A stretch of DNA of 64,000 nt from NCBI RefSeq assembly GCF_004137795.1, contig NZ_NWTM01000001.1, positions 1,291,229-1,355,228 of the forward strand, read 5' to 3'. Position numbers and translations under genes: made by a program. The notes below the pieces were generated by a model. It saw only the letters and a program-made list of their open reading frames with translations. It was not told where the DNA came from and did not search any database. Shown piece by piece: positions 1-10,136 of the stretch (the first letter of the stretch is position 1; the number at the start of each line of letters is the position of its first letter). The DNA comes from Pectobacterium zantedeschiae (GTDB lineage: Bacteria > Pseudomonadota > Gammaproteobacteria > Enterobacterales > Enterobacteriaceae).

Positions 1-17
1 GAAGAGACTACCGTAAA

Positions 18-899
18 TTACTTCAGGTATTCGCCGGAACGCAGCGCTTCGATTCGCTTATCCAACGGTGGGTGTGACATGAACAGCTCGCTGAAGGACT
101 TCGATTTGCCGTTAATGCAGAAAGCCATCATGCTGCTCTCTTCCTGTGGCTCATAGCTGGTCTTCAAGCGCTGTAGTGCAGCGATCATTTTCTCACGCCC
201 CACCAGCTTGGCTGAACCGGCATCCGCATGGAATTCACGGTAGCGTGAGAACCACATGGTGATGATACTGGCAAGAATACCAAACACCAGTTCCAGCACC
301 GTCGCGACGGCGAAGTAAACTAACGGATTGCCGTTGCTGCTTTCGCCTTCATCACGGTTGCCGGACAGGAAACCGGAAACGACCTGAGCGATCAGGCGAG
401 AGACAAAGATAACGAAGGTATTCACTATCCCCTGAACCAACGTCATCGTCACCATGTCGCCATTCGCGACGTGGCTGATTTCATGCGCGATAACCGCTTC
501 AGCCTCATCACGGCTCATGTTTTGCAGCAAGCCGGTGCTCACGGCCACCAACGACGCATCGCGACGCGCTCCTGTTGCGAACGCATTGATATCCGGTGCA
601 TGGTAGATTGCCACTTGTGGCATCGCGATCCCAGCCTGCTGTGACTGTGAACGAACGGTTTCCACTAACCAACGTTCGGTTTCGTTGCGTGGTTGTTCAA
701 TAACTTCACCGCCAACGGACCGTAACGCCATCCATTTAGACATCAGCAGTGAAACAAACGCACCGCCAAAGCCAAACAGCCCAGCCATAATCATTAAGCC
801 CTGGACACTGCTGGACTGAATTCCCGTCAGGCTGAGTACCAGCCCGAAAACCAACATCACCGCCAGGTTGGTGATCAGGAAAAGCGCAATACGCATCAT
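18..899 (-). CDS. htpX: Inner-membrane zinc metalloprotease HtpX
   Basis: HtpX is a membrane-embedded M48 protease that degrades misfolded inner-membrane proteins alongside FtsH. The 293-residue product has the same length as E. coli HtpX and is nearly collinear with it. It shows two N-terminal hydrophobic segments (about 4-24 and 33-53), the zinc motif HExxH at 139-143, the third ligand Glu222, and two more hydrophobic segments around 155-175 and 195-215. The start is the MMRIALF methionine: the reading frame is open further upstream, but only here does a GAGAGG ribosome site precede an ATG, and E. coli starts at the same place. A possible sigma-32 promoter lies about 50 bp upstream. In E. 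coli the gene is beside prc, which here is about 37 kb away. Confidence 0.97.
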   Translation of the reverse strand: MMRIALFLITNLAVMLVFGLVLSLTGIQSSSVQGLMIMAGLFGFGGAFVSLLMSKWMALRSVGGEVIEQPRNETERWLVETVRSQSQQAGIAMPQVAIYHAPDINAFATGARRDASLVAVSTGLLQNMSRDEAEAVIAHEISHVANGDMVTMTLVQGIVNTFVIFVSRLIAQVVSGFLSGNRDEGESSNGNPLVYFAVATVLELVFGILASIITMWFSRYREFHADAGSAKLVGREKMIAALQRLKTSYEPQEESSMMAFCINGKSKSFSELFMSHPPLDKRIEALRSGEYLK

Positions 900-948
900 A
901 AAAGTCTGATTTCCTCTCGCAGAAAGATAAAGTTTGCAACACCTACAT

Positions 949-976
949 CGTATGGGTTGCCGTGGCATTTTCAAGC
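949..976 (-). promoter_or_regulatory. Candidate sigma-32 (heat-shock) promoter of htpX
   Basis: On the minus strand CTTGAA is followed after 13 bases by CCCAT, about 50 bp before the htpX start. This resembles the heat-shock consensus CTTGAA-N13-17-CCCCATnT, although the last positions are imperfect. Heat induction of htpX is known in E. coli; the promoter call is inferred from sequence only. Confidence 0.45.
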
Positions 977-1063
977 ATTCTTAACTTTTCAGTTACTAAA
1001 TCCACATAACTTTACACTTTTCAAAAGGAAAGCGGCGTCCTGCCTGCTGTCAATCCCGATACA

Positions 1064-1912
1064 TCAGCGCGACATCGTTGACCGAAAATCAATCAACGCT
1101 GCCGCGTGGTCCACCTGAATCGCGCCCACGCCAGCGCGAATTAATGCTCCCCATACCGCGTCAGGATCGGCTAAAGCCCGCGTATCGCTGTAGTTGAGCG
1201 AGTGCGAACAATCTAGCGTATTCACCCAAATTCGTACGCCAAGCCGTTGAAACTCTGCGTAGGTCTCAAGCACTGTGTCGATATGGTCAAAGTTGGCTTC
1301 CACAATGGCAACCCCAAAGTCATCAACCTGTCGCAGAATATCGATGGTTTTCCCCCGTTGGAGGTGGATTAACGGCATGTACGGTATCTGAGTATCCTGA
1401 GCCGGTGATGTAATAGGAAAACAGGCAGTATCAAGATTAACCGGGCTTTTCATGATCACGCCTGCGCTGAGGCCTTTATCCCGAATATCGCGGGCGATAA
1501 CACCAAACTCATGCTCATGTTTCACATCCACATTAATCACAATTCTCCCTCGCGCCTCTTCGAGAACTTCATACAACAGCGGAACCTTTTCGTGACTCAA
1601 CGGCCATGCTGAACCACCGTCACTTCCGCGTAGACGCGCCTGCCGAATCTCCGCCAGCGTCATCTTGCCAACGCTACCGCTCATATCACTCGTGCGATCG
1701 AGCGTATCGTCATGAATCACGACAACGTGGCTATCTGCCGTTAATTGCGCATCGATTTCCACGATATCCACACCCTGGCGAATAGCTTCACGCAGCGCCG
1801 CCAGCGAATTTTCCGGTGCCGATGCCCAAATGCCGCGATGCGCTACCGTCAGAACCGTCGTGTTTTGCGCCGCAATCAATTCCTGAGTTATGCCCTTACT
1901 TTGCTTTGTCAT
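1064..1912 (-). CDS. Glycerophosphodiester phosphodiesterase family protein
   Basis: The 282-residue product carries the GDPD TIM-barrel signature: HRG at 25-27 followed by PENS, ExD at 52-54 and HDD at 67-69. These residues bind the metal and cleave glycerophosphodiesters to glycerol-3-phosphate and an alcohol. There is no signal peptide, so a cytoplasmic enzyme like UgpQ is expected rather than periplasmic GlpQ. It lies 30 bp downstream of a UgpB-like binding-protein gene on the same strand, which suggests joint use of lipid-derived glycerophosphodiesters. It is longer than UgpQ (about 247 residues) and diverged in the C-terminal half, so I do not assign the symbol ugpQ. The exact substrate is unknown. 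Confidence 0.88.
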   Translation of the reverse strand: MTKQSKGITQELIAAQNTTVLTVAHRGIWASAPENSLAALREAIRQGVDIVEIDAQLTADSHVVVIHDDTLDRTSDMSGSVGKMTLAEIRQARLRGSDGGSAWPLSHEKVPLLYEVLEEARGRIVINVDVKHEHEFGVIARDIRDKGLSAGVIMKSPVNLDTACFPITSPAQDTQIPYMPLIHLQRGKTIDILRQVDDFGVAIVEANFDHIDTVLETYAEFQRLGVRIWVNTLDCSHSLNYSDTRALADPDAVWGALIRAGVGAIQVDHAAALIDFRSTMSR

Positions 1913-1942
1913 CAGTCAAAAACTCCAAATAAACGGGGAATA

Positions 1943-3280
1943 TCACGAATGACGGGAAACCGACTGCGCAAAATGCTGCAACAGAAGATCACCGCGAGAA
2001 ACCACATTATCCAACGCCTGCTGTGGCGTTTCCTGTTCTGCCCAGACTTTCTCCAACTCTTCATCCATGATGGTGCGAATTTGCGGCATATTGCCCAATC
2101 GGAACCCACGCGTATAAGGCAATGGTGGCTTATTGGTGAGCTGTTTCATGGCAACATCGCTACCGGGGTATCTGGCATAAAATCCCTGCTCGCGCGTCAG
2201 TTCGTAAGCGGGCTGTGTCACTGGCAGATAGCCTGTCATCTGATGCCATTCGGCGGCATTTTCTGGCAGCGTCAGGAAATGCAGGAATTCAGCGATACCT
2301 TGATAATGCGCTGCTGTTTTCCCTTTCATGACCCAGAGGCTCGCACCTCCAATGAACGTATTCTGCGGCGCACCTTTAACCTCTTCGCTGTAGGGCAGCA
2401 TCCCTACGCCGTAGTGAAACTTGGCATAGTTCTGAATCTTGCGTAACCCGCCCGATGAGGTGGTCAATATGCCGCAATCGCCGTTATAAAAACGCGTAGT
2501 ACCCTCATCATTGCGACCGAAATAGCTGAACTCTTTCTTCTTCATCATCTCTGCAAGCTGAGTGATGTGCGCAACCTGCAACGGACCGTTCACCAGCAAG
2601 TGAGCATCGACACCATCAAAGCCATTATTTTTCGTTGCAATCGGTAGCCCGTTCCACACGCTAAAGGCTTCTAATAATATCCACCCCTGCTGCCCGGCGT
2701 TCGTATATCCACATGTCATCCCACTCTGGCGCAACCGCGCTGCATCGTACGCCAGCTCATTCCAGGTCCGTGGTGGTTTATCGGGATCGAGTCCCGCTTT
2801 GATAAATGCATCTTTGTTGTAGTAGAGGACAGGCGTTGAACTATTAAACGGCTGGGAAATCAGATGCCCAGTCTGGCTATCGCTATAAAACAGCGCCACA
2901 GCAGGCAGAAAGGATTTTTCATCGTTATCGATACCAACCTGTTTGAACAAATCGAACACCGGGATAATCGCACCGCTGTGCATCATATTCGGTGTACCGA
3001 CGTCATAAACCTGCAAAATATCCGGCGCGTTACCCGTGCGATAAGCGGCAATACCGGCGGCCAGCGTCTGTTCATAGCTGCCCTTATAGATCGGTTCAAC
3101 ATGATACGTCGTCTGAGATTCGTTAAACCGATTGACCAACCGTATCAATTCCGTATTCAGGTTGCTGTCCATGCCATGCCAAAACGTCAGTTCAACGGCT
3201 GCTCTGGCAAACCGCGGGACAAACAAAACCATACTCAACAGCATCAAAAAAACAGATGTGAACCTAAACCGAATCATCAT
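1943..3280 (-). CDS. UgpB-like periplasmic glycerol-3-phosphate / glycerophosphodiester binding protein
   Basis: This 445-residue extracellular solute-binding protein has a signal peptide ending near Ala27 (ARA|A). It is clearly similar along its full length to UgpB, with shared stretches such as TFWH near the mature N-terminus, [18 protein letters not shown] and ENAAEWHQ. It would deliver glycerol-3-phosphate or glycerophosphodiesters to an ABC importer. No ugpAEC permease or ATPase gene is next to it, so it is a paralogue paired only with the downstream diesterase and must borrow a permease encoded elsewhere. A degenerate Pho box about 100 bp upstream fits phosphate-starvation control. Whether the true ugpB lies elsewhere in the genome cannot be seen here. 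Confidence 0.88.
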   Translation of the reverse strand: MMIRFRFTSVFLMLLSMVLFVPRFARAAVELTFWHGMDSNLNTELIRLVNRFNESQTTYHVEPIYKGSYEQTLAAGIAAYRTGNAPDILQVYDVGTPNMMHSGAIIPVFDLFKQVGIDNDEKSFLPAVALFYSDSQTGHLISQPFNSSTPVLYYNKDAFIKAGLDPDKPPRTWNELAYDAARLRQSGMTCGYTNAGQQGWILLEAFSVWNGLPIATKNNGFDGVDAHLLVNGPLQVAHITQLAEMMKKKEFSYFGRNDEGTTRFYNGDCGILTTSSGGLRKIQNYAKFHYGVGMLPYSEEVKGAPQNTFIGGASLWVMKGKTAAHYQGIAEFLHFLTLPENAAEWHQMTGYLPVTQPAYELTREQGFYARYPGSDVAMKQLTNKPPLPYTRGFRLGNMPQIRTIMDEELEKVWAEQETPQQALDNVVSRGDLLLQHFAQSVSRHS

Positions 3281-3380
3281 GGTGTTTTCTCCGGTTACTA
3301 TTCATTTTCAAAGGGCATCATTTTTAAGGGAGACACGTTTTAGGAAAAAGACGTGCCGATAACGACGCTAGGGTTCACCT

Positions 3381-3398
3381 GTGACACGTAGATGACTA
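3381..3398 (-). promoter_or_regulatory. Candidate Pho box upstream of the UgpB-like gene
   Basis: On the minus strand two GTCA cores are present in direct repeat at Pho-box spacing (AGTCAT, then TGTCAC), matching about 12 of the 18 consensus positions. The site lies about 100 bp before the binding-protein start. PhoB control of ugp genes is established in E. coli; a good -10 element is not evident here. Confidence 0.4.
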
Positions 3399-3473
3399 GG
3401 AAAGTGATGAACTGTATCGCGATATTTCAGCAGATGAGGAGAAGGAGTTTTGGGGCAGAGAAGAGGAAAAATC

Positions 3474-3501
3474 TCGCGCTGGACGGCATGGAGACCAGCG
3501 C
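3474..3501 (-). terminator. Hairpin downstream of yhjX
   Basis: An 8-bp stem (CGCGCTGG / CCAGCGCG) with a 12-base loop lies just after the yhjX stop codon on the minus strand. There is no long T run, so it may be a weak terminator or only an mRNA-stabilising hairpin. Confidence 0.4.
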
Positions 3502-3526
3502 GATGTTCTGTTAGCGTGGCGTGCTA

Positions 3527-4753
3527 TTAGCTCTGTGCGTGTGCCATATCCGCACGCATTGAGTCAGCAACAGGCTGATGCTTAGGTGGTTTGACCCACA
3601 GGGTAATCAGCAGCGAGATGACAGACATAATGATGATTGCCATAAATGTCGCCTGGAATCCCCCGAGTTGTGCAGCGATAAACGAGCCAGATAGCGCGCC
3701 AATGCCGAATCCCTGATAAATCACGCCGTAGTTTTTGCTGTGATTTTTCAGGCCGAAGAAGTCACCAACAATTGCAGGGAACACCGTGATATTACCACCA
3801 AAGCAGAAGGCAATAGCACTGACACAGGCAAAGAACAGGATCGGATTCAGCGGCAGGAACGTCATCACGGACACCGCCACAATCGTCACAAACAGCGTAA
3901 AGGTGATGACTCGCATGCGTCCAACGTTATCGGAAAGTGCGCCAAGAACAATACGCCCAACGGTATTAAAAATAGCAATCGCAGACACGGCATTTGCCGC
4001 CGTCGCCATATCCATTCCCGCCATTTGCACACCGATATCTTTTACAATACCGATCAGATACAGACCGCTCATGCATGCAGTGAAGAAGATAATAAACAGC
4101 AAATACGACTCTTTGGTCGCCAACATCTCGGCTAGCGAAAAATCACGCGTCTGTCCCTGAGCTACAGTCTGTTGTGTTGTTGGCACAGCAGCAGGTTCTT
4201 TTAGCAGTGAACTCCCGACCAGAATCATCGCCATGACGATAACGCCCCAGTAGAAAAAGGCTTCTGACACACCGACTTCTGCAATCAAAAAGCTGTTGAC
4301 GTATTTGAACAGCAGGCTTCCGGTACCAAATGCACCAACCGAAATACCCGCTATCAACCCTTTACGGTTAGGGAACCATTTGATCAAATTGGACAGCGTG
4401 GTGATGTAAGCCGTGCCGTCAGCAAAACCGACAACCACCCCCATCAACAGATAAATCAGCGTCAGTGACGGGCTTACCGCACTCGCCATCAGACCAGCAC
4501 CCAGCGCGATGCCAGCGATCATGGTCAAGCGGCGCAGACCAATACGTTCCTGAAACTTACCGGCAAATAGCGTTGCAAATGCCAGACAGAAACTGGTAAT
4601 TGAAAACGTCGTCGCAACGGAGCTCAGCGTCCAGCCAAATTTGTCCACCAGCGGCTGGTTGAACAAACTCCAGGTATAAATCGTGCCAAGTCCCATTTGG
4701 GTGATAATGGTACCGAGGACAATCAACCCCCGATTAACAGATTTGGTATTCAT
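3527..4753 (-). CDS. yhjX: OFA-family MFS transporter, YhjX-like (pyruvate-responsive)
   Basis: The 408-residue protein has about 12 hydrophobic segments and the oxalate/formate-antiporter family pattern (YTWSLFN near the N-terminus, GLRRLTM, SNLIKWFPNRKGLI). It resembles E. coli YhjX along its whole length. YhjX is the main target of the YpdA/YpdB system and has been linked to pyruvate transport. Here, unlike in E. coli, the transporter gene lies directly downstream of ypdB, separated by 184 bp that contain a YpdB double site. The genetic linkage strengthens the assignment. The transported substrate itself is inferred from the homologue. Confidence 0.88.
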   Translation of the reverse strand: MNTKSVNRGLIVLGTIITQMGLGTIYTWSLFNQPLVDKFGWTLSSVATTFSITSFCLAFATLFAGKFQERIGLRRLTMIAGIALGAGLMASAVSPSLTLIYLLMGVVVGFADGTAYITTLSNLIKWFPNRKGLIAGISVGAFGTGSLLFKYVNSFLIAEVGVSEAFFYWGVIVMAMILVGSSLLKEPAAVPTTQQTVAQGQTRDFSLAEMLATKESYLLFIIFFTACMSGLYLIGIVKDIGVQMAGMDMATAANAVSAIAIFNTVGRIVLGALSDNVGRMRVITFTLFVTIVAVSVMTFLPLNPILFFACVSAIAFCFGGNITVFPAIVGDFFGLKNHSKNYGVIYQGFGIGALSGSFIAAQLGGFQATFMAIIIMSVISLLITLWVKPPKHQPVADSMRADMAHAQS

Positions 4754-4905
4754 GGGTTTTCCCCTACATCAAAAATTGGTCCGATTCACTCGGCACGCTA
4801 AAAAATATAAGCTGATGTGGAGAAGAAAAAATCCATCAAAACACTGTCAGCTTATGGGCTGAGGCCAGTATACAAGCGGGCTGACAGTGGTTGATCGAAT
4901 GGGGA

Positions 4906-4936
4906 ATGAGATGCCTGAAACGCGGAATGAAATGCC
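4906..4936 (-). promoter_or_regulatory. YpdB binding site (two direct repeats) controlling yhjX
   Basis: Read on the minus strand, GGCATTTCAT (4936-4927) is followed after exactly 11 bases by GGCATCTCAT (4915-4906). As I recall it, the published E. coli YpdB site upstream of yhjX is two GGCATTTCAT repeats with an 11-bp spacer, so 19 of 20 repeat positions match. It starts 1 bp after the ypdB stop codon and 150 bp before the yhjX start. Confidence 0.88.
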
Positions 4937-4937
4937 T

Positions 4938-5687
4938 TTAAAGACGCATCAATGACCTGAATGCCTTTATCTTGCTCCGGCTTACCGGGACTTCAAAATC
5001 CAGATCGTTTAGTCGCAGGATATAGGTGTTGTTAAACCACGGCACAATTTCACGGATTTTTGTCAGATTGACGCAGTAAGAGCGGTGGCAACGGAAGAAA
5101 TAGTCTTCAGGCAAACGACTGCAAAACTCTGTAATATTCATCGGCATGATGAATTCCTCACGTCGGGTATAAACCAGCGTGACCTTTTCCTGCGCAGCCG
5201 CATAATAGATATTATTAATATCCGTGACGATAATCCGCTCATCTTTCATCAGGTTAATCGTTTGCTGTGCCCCTCTTGGCGCCCCCGCATGCGTGCCTGT
5301 TTCAGCAGCAGGTGCAACTTGCCGCTGCTGCCAGGTTGCTTCCAGTTTGCGCAGCATCGTGACAATGCGAGATTCATGGTACGGCTTAAGAATGTAATCA
5401 AAGGCTTCGACTTCAAACGCCTCGACCGCATGTTCTTTGTACGCCGTAATAAAAATGATGTAAGGCTTATGCGCGAATTTGCTGATATTTTGTGCCAGCC
5501 AGACACCGTCTAACGACGGAATATTAATATCCAAAAAGATCGCATCAACTTCGTTATGTTGCAGATATTTCAGGACATCCAGCCCGTCATCAAATGTCGC
5601 TTCAATCGTAATATCACTGTGCTGTTTGATGAGGTAACTCAGTTCCTGCTGCGCAAGGAATTCATCTTCAACAATAATAGCTTTCAT
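4938..5687 (-). CDS. ypdB: LytTR-type response regulator YpdB
   Basis: This 249-residue response regulator has a receiver domain at about 1-120, with acidic residues near the N-terminus, the phospho-acceptor Asp in [11 protein letters not shown] and the conserved Lys in LKPY. A LytTR DNA-binding domain follows at about 140-249 ([15 protein letters not shown]). It overlaps the end of the histidine-kinase gene by 4 bp, so the two are co-translated. BtsR is the closest alternative, but the partner kinase is clearly YpdA-like and the neighbouring target is yhjX. Confidence 0.92.
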   Translation of the reverse strand: MKAIIVEDEFLAQQELSYLIKQHSDITIEATFDDGLDVLKYLQHNEVDAIFLDINIPSLDGVWLAQNISKFAHKPYIIFITAYKEHAVEAFEVEAFDYILKPYHESRIVTMLRKLEATWQQRQVAPAAETGTHAGAPRGAQQTINLMKDERIIVTDINNIYYAAAQEKVTLVYTRREEFIMPMNITEFCSRLPEDYFFRCHRSYCVNLTKIREIVPWFNNTYILRLNDLDFEVPVSRSKIKAFRSLMRL

Positions 5688-7426
5688 GGGTTGCCTCCTG
5701 TTTGCTCAGCAGTATCTCTTGATAACGGCACTTGAATGCTATCCGGCAACGCTGACGGGGTTTTATCTTCTCGTGGAATGTAGAAATAAATCTCGGTTCC
5801 CGGCTCCAAACGACGAATATGCAAACCATCACCATAGAGCAAACGGACACGATGATGGACATTCAGCAGACCAATTTTATTCCCCGGTAATTCATTCCGT
5901 GCGACGCGATCCATCGTTTCCTGACTAATGCCGTGCCCCGTATCTTTTACTGCCACCAGCAGCTTATCACCCTGCTCTTTCACAGACAGCACCACGGTTC
6001 CTTTGCCTCTGAAAGGCTGGATGCCGTGCACTATCGCATTTTCCACCAGCGGCTGAATTAATAAGCTAGGAATTTTGTACGCCAAATCGTCGTCAATATC
6101 GTAAATCACTGTCAACTTAGCGCCAAACCGCGCCTGCTCAATCGCGATATAATCCTGAATTTGGTACAGCTCTTTTTTTATATCGATCAGCGCATCATCG
6201 TTGAGTTCGAGGTTATAGCGCAAATAGCGGGACAGATTGATCACCAGCTGGCGCGCTGTATCGGGATTAATACGAATAGATGAGGAGATCGCATTGAGTG
6301 CATTAAAAAGAAAGTGCGGATTGATTTTACTTTGCAGCGCTCTCAGTTCCGCTTTATTTGCCATATCACGCAGTTGTTCTGTGCGGGACACTTCAATTTG
6401 CGTTGACATAATTTGTGATAGACCGACAGCCATCACGCGTAATGAATAGGTAATTTTATGTGCATGACGATAATAGATCTTCAGCGTGCCGGTCACCTGC
6501 CCGTGCTCCCACAGCGGGATGACGATCATTGAATGGATTTCCGGTGTCAGATGCTGTTCATCATTATTTTTAATGATGATTTTCCCGTCATGCATCGCCT
6601 GCTGCGTCATAGGGCTGATAATATCGTGGCCAATATTATATTTCTCTTCCCCAATCCCCACGTAAGCCTGAATGTGCTGCGTGTTTGTTATTGCCACGGC
6701 GTCCGCATTAATTTCAGTACGAATGATTCTACAAATGGCCGTGAGTGAATCACTGTTGATATTGCGAAAATAGGGCAGTGTTTTATGTGCGATATCCAGC
6801 GCCAGTTTGGCTTGTCTGGCGGCAATCACCTCTTTTTCATTCGCCACACTCTGCACCAGCAATACGATCAGGCCAATACAAATGGAACCAAGAATCATCG
6901 GCACTGCAATTTTTGAAACAATATCCAGCCCTAACTCGATGGGCGTCGCCCATGCCACAACCAGCAGCATAGTTAATGATTCACACAGCATCCCGCCAAG
7001 AATCCCGATGCTCCACTGCTGCTCTTTTTTGACTTTCTTATTGATATAGCCCGAAGTGATACCAGCAATGATGCTGGTAATCAGACAAGGTACAGAGGTG
7101 ATGCCATCAATATCAATTAAATAACGGTGCACTCCCGCAATGATACCCGTCGCGATACCAACCCAAGGGCCAAAGAGAATACCGCCGGACATCACGGCAA
7201 TCACACGCACGTTGACGAGTGAGCCCTCAACATTAATACCGGAATACGTACCGAACAGAGCAAACAGTGAAAAGATGGCCGTCACCGTCACCCGCTCTCT
7301 CGGCGAATGTTGCTCTTTTTGCAGCAATTGCCGGAACTGGCGCGTCCTTGTCAGGAAGAACAGGCAAATCAGCATCAAGGCGGCGCGGTCAAAGACCGCA
7401 AGGAGCATCTCAAATATTTCGTGCAC
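5684..7426 (-). CDS. ypdA: Pyruvate-sensing histidine kinase YpdA
   Basis: The 580-residue LytS-type sensor kinase begins with a 5TM-5TMR_LYT membrane domain (about 1-200; [11 protein letters not shown]). A GAF domain follows at about 220-350, then the His_kinase domain with [14 protein letters not shown] (phospho-acceptor His) and an HATPase region with ENAIVHGI and DTGHGI. Its N-terminus [17 protein letters not shown] is almost identical to E. coli YpdA, which distinguishes it from BtsS. In E. coli the system responds to pyruvate and activates yhjX. Kinase, regulator and transporter are contiguous here. Confidence 0.94.
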   Translation of the reverse strand: MHEIFEMLLAVFDRAALMLICLFFLTRTRQFRQLLQKEQHSPRERVTVTAIFSLFALFGTYSGINVEGSLVNVRVIAVMSGGILFGPWVGIATGIIAGVHRYLIDIDGITSVPCLITSIIAGITSGYINKKVKKEQQWSIGILGGMLCESLTMLLVVAWATPIELGLDIVSKIAVPMILGSICIGLIVLLVQSVANEKEVIAARQAKLALDIAHKTLPYFRNINSDSLTAICRIIRTEINADAVAITNTQHIQAYVGIGEEKYNIGHDIISPMTQQAMHDGKIIIKNNDEQHLTPEIHSMIVIPLWEHGQVTGTLKIYYRHAHKITYSLRVMAVGLSQIMSTQIEVSRTEQLRDMANKAELRALQSKINPHFLFNALNAISSSIRINPDTARQLVINLSRYLRYNLELNDDALIDIKKELYQIQDYIAIEQARFGAKLTVIYDIDDDLAYKIPSLLIQPLVENAIVHGIQPFRGKGTVVLSVKEQGDKLLVAVKDTGHGISQETMDRVARNELPGNKIGLLNVHHRVRLLYGDGLHIRRLEPGTEIYFYIPREDKTPSALPDSIQVPLSRDTAEQTGGNP

Positions 7427-7524
7427 AGGACATCCGGTACTGGGTTACAAGCCTGCACTATAGAAAAAATGTGATCCTGATTCCACTTTTTAGTCTGTTC
7501 AGCAAATGGGAAGCCCAAAGCATA

Positions 7525-7546
7525 AAAGCCAGCAGACGCTGGCTTT
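7525..7546 (-). terminator. Terminator of the GGDEF-EAL gene
   Basis: A perfect 9-bp stem (AAAGCCAGC / GCTGGCTTT) with a 4-base loop lies 28 bp after the stop of the cyclic-di-GMP gene. On the minus strand it is followed by TTTTA, consistent with a rho-independent terminator. Confidence 0.7.
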
Positions 7547-7573
7547 CAGAGAAAACTGGCATAGCGCAACCAT

Positions 7574-9742
7574 TTATACGTCTATCGGTTTATTCAATTT
7601 TAGCAACTGGGTGAACTCCTCCGCAGGCATAGGATGCCCAAACAAATATCCCTGTGCTTCCTCACACCCTTTCCCCCGCAGCCTCTCACTCTGCTCTAAT
7701 GTTTCTACACCTTCTGCAATCACACCCAAGCCGAAACTTTTTCCAAGATATAAAATCGCCCTGACAATCGCCGCATCTGGCGGAGATTCACACATGGTCC
7801 TGACAAAGGTTTGATCGATCTTTAATCGAGTTACCGGGTAGTTCTTAAGCATGCTGAGCGATGCATAGCCCGTCCCATAGTCGTCAAATGCAATGCCGAT
7901 ACCCGCTTCCCGCAACGTCTTTAATGGCTGCAACATATTCTCATCGTAACGGAGGATAATGTTTTCCGTGATCTCCAATTCGAGGGAACTTGGTTCCAAC
8001 CCTGTTCGAGCGAGAGTATCCATAATTTTCTGCGCCAGCATACCGGTACGAAACTGCGCACTGAAAAGGTTAATGCTGATACGAAAATATCTGTTGCCAG
8101 ACTGACACCATTCCGCGGCCTGCCTACATGCCGTTTCTACGATCCAATCACCGACTCGCTCCGCCCATGGGCCATTTTCCAGTGCAGTGAGGAATGCGGC
8201 TGGACCAAGCAATCCTCTTTCTGGGTGACGCCAGCGCAGCAAAGCCTCTGCACCAACAATCTCATTGGTCGCCAGTTTTACCTGCGGTTGATAGAACATT
8301 TCAAATTCATGCTGTTCGTAGGCACGCACAAACTCGAGCTGAAAAGCATGCTTGGCCTGAAAGACCTCAAGCAGTTCACGCGTGAAAAAACGGTAACAAT
8401 TTCGACCTTCTGACTTCGCTTGGTACAGCGCTAAATCGGCGCTGGTCAAGAGGTCTTGTACGGTCAGCCCATAGTCGGGATACAACACCGCTCCAATACT
8501 GGCACTGATATTGATTTGGTGATCGTCAATAATCATTGCCTGCGAAATTTCATGAATAATTTGCTCGGCAATTTTACCCGCGACCCGTTTATCATTCAGG
8601 CCGGGAAACAGCAGTGCAAATTCATCTCCCCCCATTCGCGCCACGACATCACCAGAGCGGACCGTCGCTTTTATTTTTTTAGCAACATGCACCAAAATAT
8701 CATCGCCGCTGGAATGCCCCAGGCTGTCATTGACATCTTTAAACCCGTCTAGATCGACCATCATGATACAAACCGCAGGTTCATTCTTTAGCGCGGTTTC
8801 GAGATTGGATGTTAATAACGTCCGGTTTGCCAATCCCGTGAGTGGATCCATATGCGCTAACAAAAACAGCCGTTCTTCATTACGTCGGCGTTCTGTAATG
8901 TCACGCAATATCGCACCATAGCTAATATTGTCGTTGTCTTCCCACATAGAAACCGACAATTCAACCGGTACCAGGCTGCCGCTTTTGGCTTGCACATTCA
9001 GTTCCAGCGTCACCCCTTTCATTAGCGAATCCCGGTCAGTGACTAAATGGTTGAGCTGCACAATAAAGGCATCAGGCACGATGGTATTAATATTGCGGCC
9101 AATAATGTCCTCGTCACTGTACCCCAGCATATTCTCCGCAGCGGTATTCCAGAAGGTAATCATTCCCTTCTCGTTAACGCACAAAATCGTATCTGGCGAG
9201 GTATTGGCTATATTTTCAAAACGTATCTGACTGGCTTTACGCGCCAGTTCCAGACGGCGCATTTCCAGCTTGTCCATGACCAATGAAGCCAGATCCTGCA
9301 TATTATGCTCATCACGCTTGGTGAATGTCGCTCTGGGTTTCAAATCGATAATGCACAGCGTACCAATGGCATGTCCAGATGGCGTAATTAATGGAATACC
9401 TGCATAAAAACGAATGTAAGGAATGCCCACAACCAGTGGGTTATTTTTGAAACGCGCATCCTTGAGCGCATCGGGCACCACCATGATCTTTTTCTTTAGG
9501 ATCGTGTGGGCACAAAAAGAGACATCGCGAGATGTTTCACAAAAAGGAACCCCTACGCTGGCGGCAAACAGTTGGCGCTCAGCCTCTACCAATGACACCA
9601 AAACAATAGGCGCACTAAAAATGTTAGCGGCCAGGCTAATCAGGTTACTCAGACTCGGGTCAAATAATACGTTCTTAATGCCATACTCACGAAGAGCAGC
9701 AAGACGTTTGTCTTCATCTTTGCTTATTGGGGCACGGCTCAT
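7574..9742 (-). CDS. GAF-PAS-GGDEF-EAL cyclic-di-GMP turnover protein
   Basis: This 722-residue cytoplasmic protein has a GAF domain (about 25-165), a PAS domain (about 172-285), a GGDEF diguanylate cyclase domain (about 293-455) and an EAL phosphodiesterase domain (about 465-715). The GGDEF motif is intact at 371-375, with the inhibitory RxxD site at 362-365. EAL is intact at 499-501, with downstream DDYGTGYASL and EGVET motifs. Both activities are therefore possible, and direction cannot be told from sequence. It has no membrane segments, so the GAF and PAS domains probably sense a soluble ligand or redox state. A GGAGG ribosome site precedes the ATG. The gene is single and has its own terminator. 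Confidence 0.93.
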   Translation of the reverse strand: MSRAPISKDEDKRLAALREYGIKNVLFDPSLSNLISLAANIFSAPIVLVSLVEAERQLFAASVGVPFCETSRDVSFCAHTILKKKIMVVPDALKDARFKNNPLVVGIPYIRFYAGIPLITPSGHAIGTLCIIDLKPRATFTKRDEHNMQDLASLVMDKLEMRRLELARKASQIRFENIANTSPDTILCVNEKGMITFWNTAAENMLGYSDEDIIGRNINTIVPDAFIVQLNHLVTDRDSLMKGVTLELNVQAKSGSLVPVELSVSMWEDNDNISYGAILRDITERRRNEERLFLLAHMDPLTGLANRTLLTSNLETALKNEPAVCIMMVDLDGFKDVNDSLGHSSGDDILVHVAKKIKATVRSGDVVARMGGDEFALLFPGLNDKRVAGKIAEQIIHEISQAMIIDDHQINISASIGAVLYPDYGLTVQDLLTSADLALYQAKSEGRNCYRFFTRELLEVFQAKHAFQLEFVRAYEQHEFEMFYQPQVKLATNEIVGAEALLRWRHPERGLLGPAAFLTALENGPWAERVGDWIVETACRQAAEWCQSGNRYFRISINLFSAQFRTGMLAQKIMDTLARTGLEPSSLELEITENIILRYDENMLQPLKTLREAGIGIAFDDYGTGYASLSMLKNYPVTRLKIDQTFVRTMCESPPDAAIVRAILYLGKSFGLGVIAEGVETLEQSERLRGKGCEEAQGYLFGHPMPAEEFTQLLKLNKPIDV

Positions 9743-10136
9743 GGGTTCCCCCCTCCCATCGTATTAATGTTCAGATTAGACAAAAATTTAGCTATAAATC
9801 CAAAATGTAGCAGCAATGAGCACGATAAGAACAGCGGGCCAGCGTTAGCAAACCAAAGCCCCTTCTCTTGCCAGGAGTCACGACGCATGATGGCTAAGTG
9901 TTGAGTATGGCAAAAGATCCAGACTCTATCACCCCTTCGAATCATTAATAATAACAAGTAGAAGTATCAATTAAGATGATAGATGAAAAGCGAAATAGAA
10001 AGATACCGATGCACTCACAACGTTGAGCGATGAAGACAAAAAAGAAAGGAGAAGGTTGGTATATTCAAAGACTCACTACCGGATAACGACAATGTATTAT
10101 CAAGTTATTAACAGAATATAACCAACCAAAGAATCA
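9743..10136. other. Intergenic stretch without recognisable genes
   Basis: These 394 bp between the GGDEF-EAL gene and the next small gene hold no convincing reading frame, RNA gene or repeat. A 72-codon minus-strand frame overlaps the GGDEF-EAL start and has no family resemblance. The promoter of the GGDEF-EAL gene should lie in the first 200 bp. Confidence 0.5.

Noticed and set aside
18..974. HtpX frame extended to 318 residues
   Set aside because: The first 25 residues are Cys- and Arg-rich, not conserved, and overlap the candidate heat-shock promoter. The ribosome site and the E. coli start support 899.
7140..7614. Plus-strand frames antisense to ypdA and the following gap
   Set aside because: They are shadows of the strongly conserved minus-strand kinase gene.
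9739..9957. 72-codon minus-strand frame upstream of the GGDEF-EAL gene
   Set aside because: It overlaps the start of the real gene in another frame and has no ribosome site or recognisable family.
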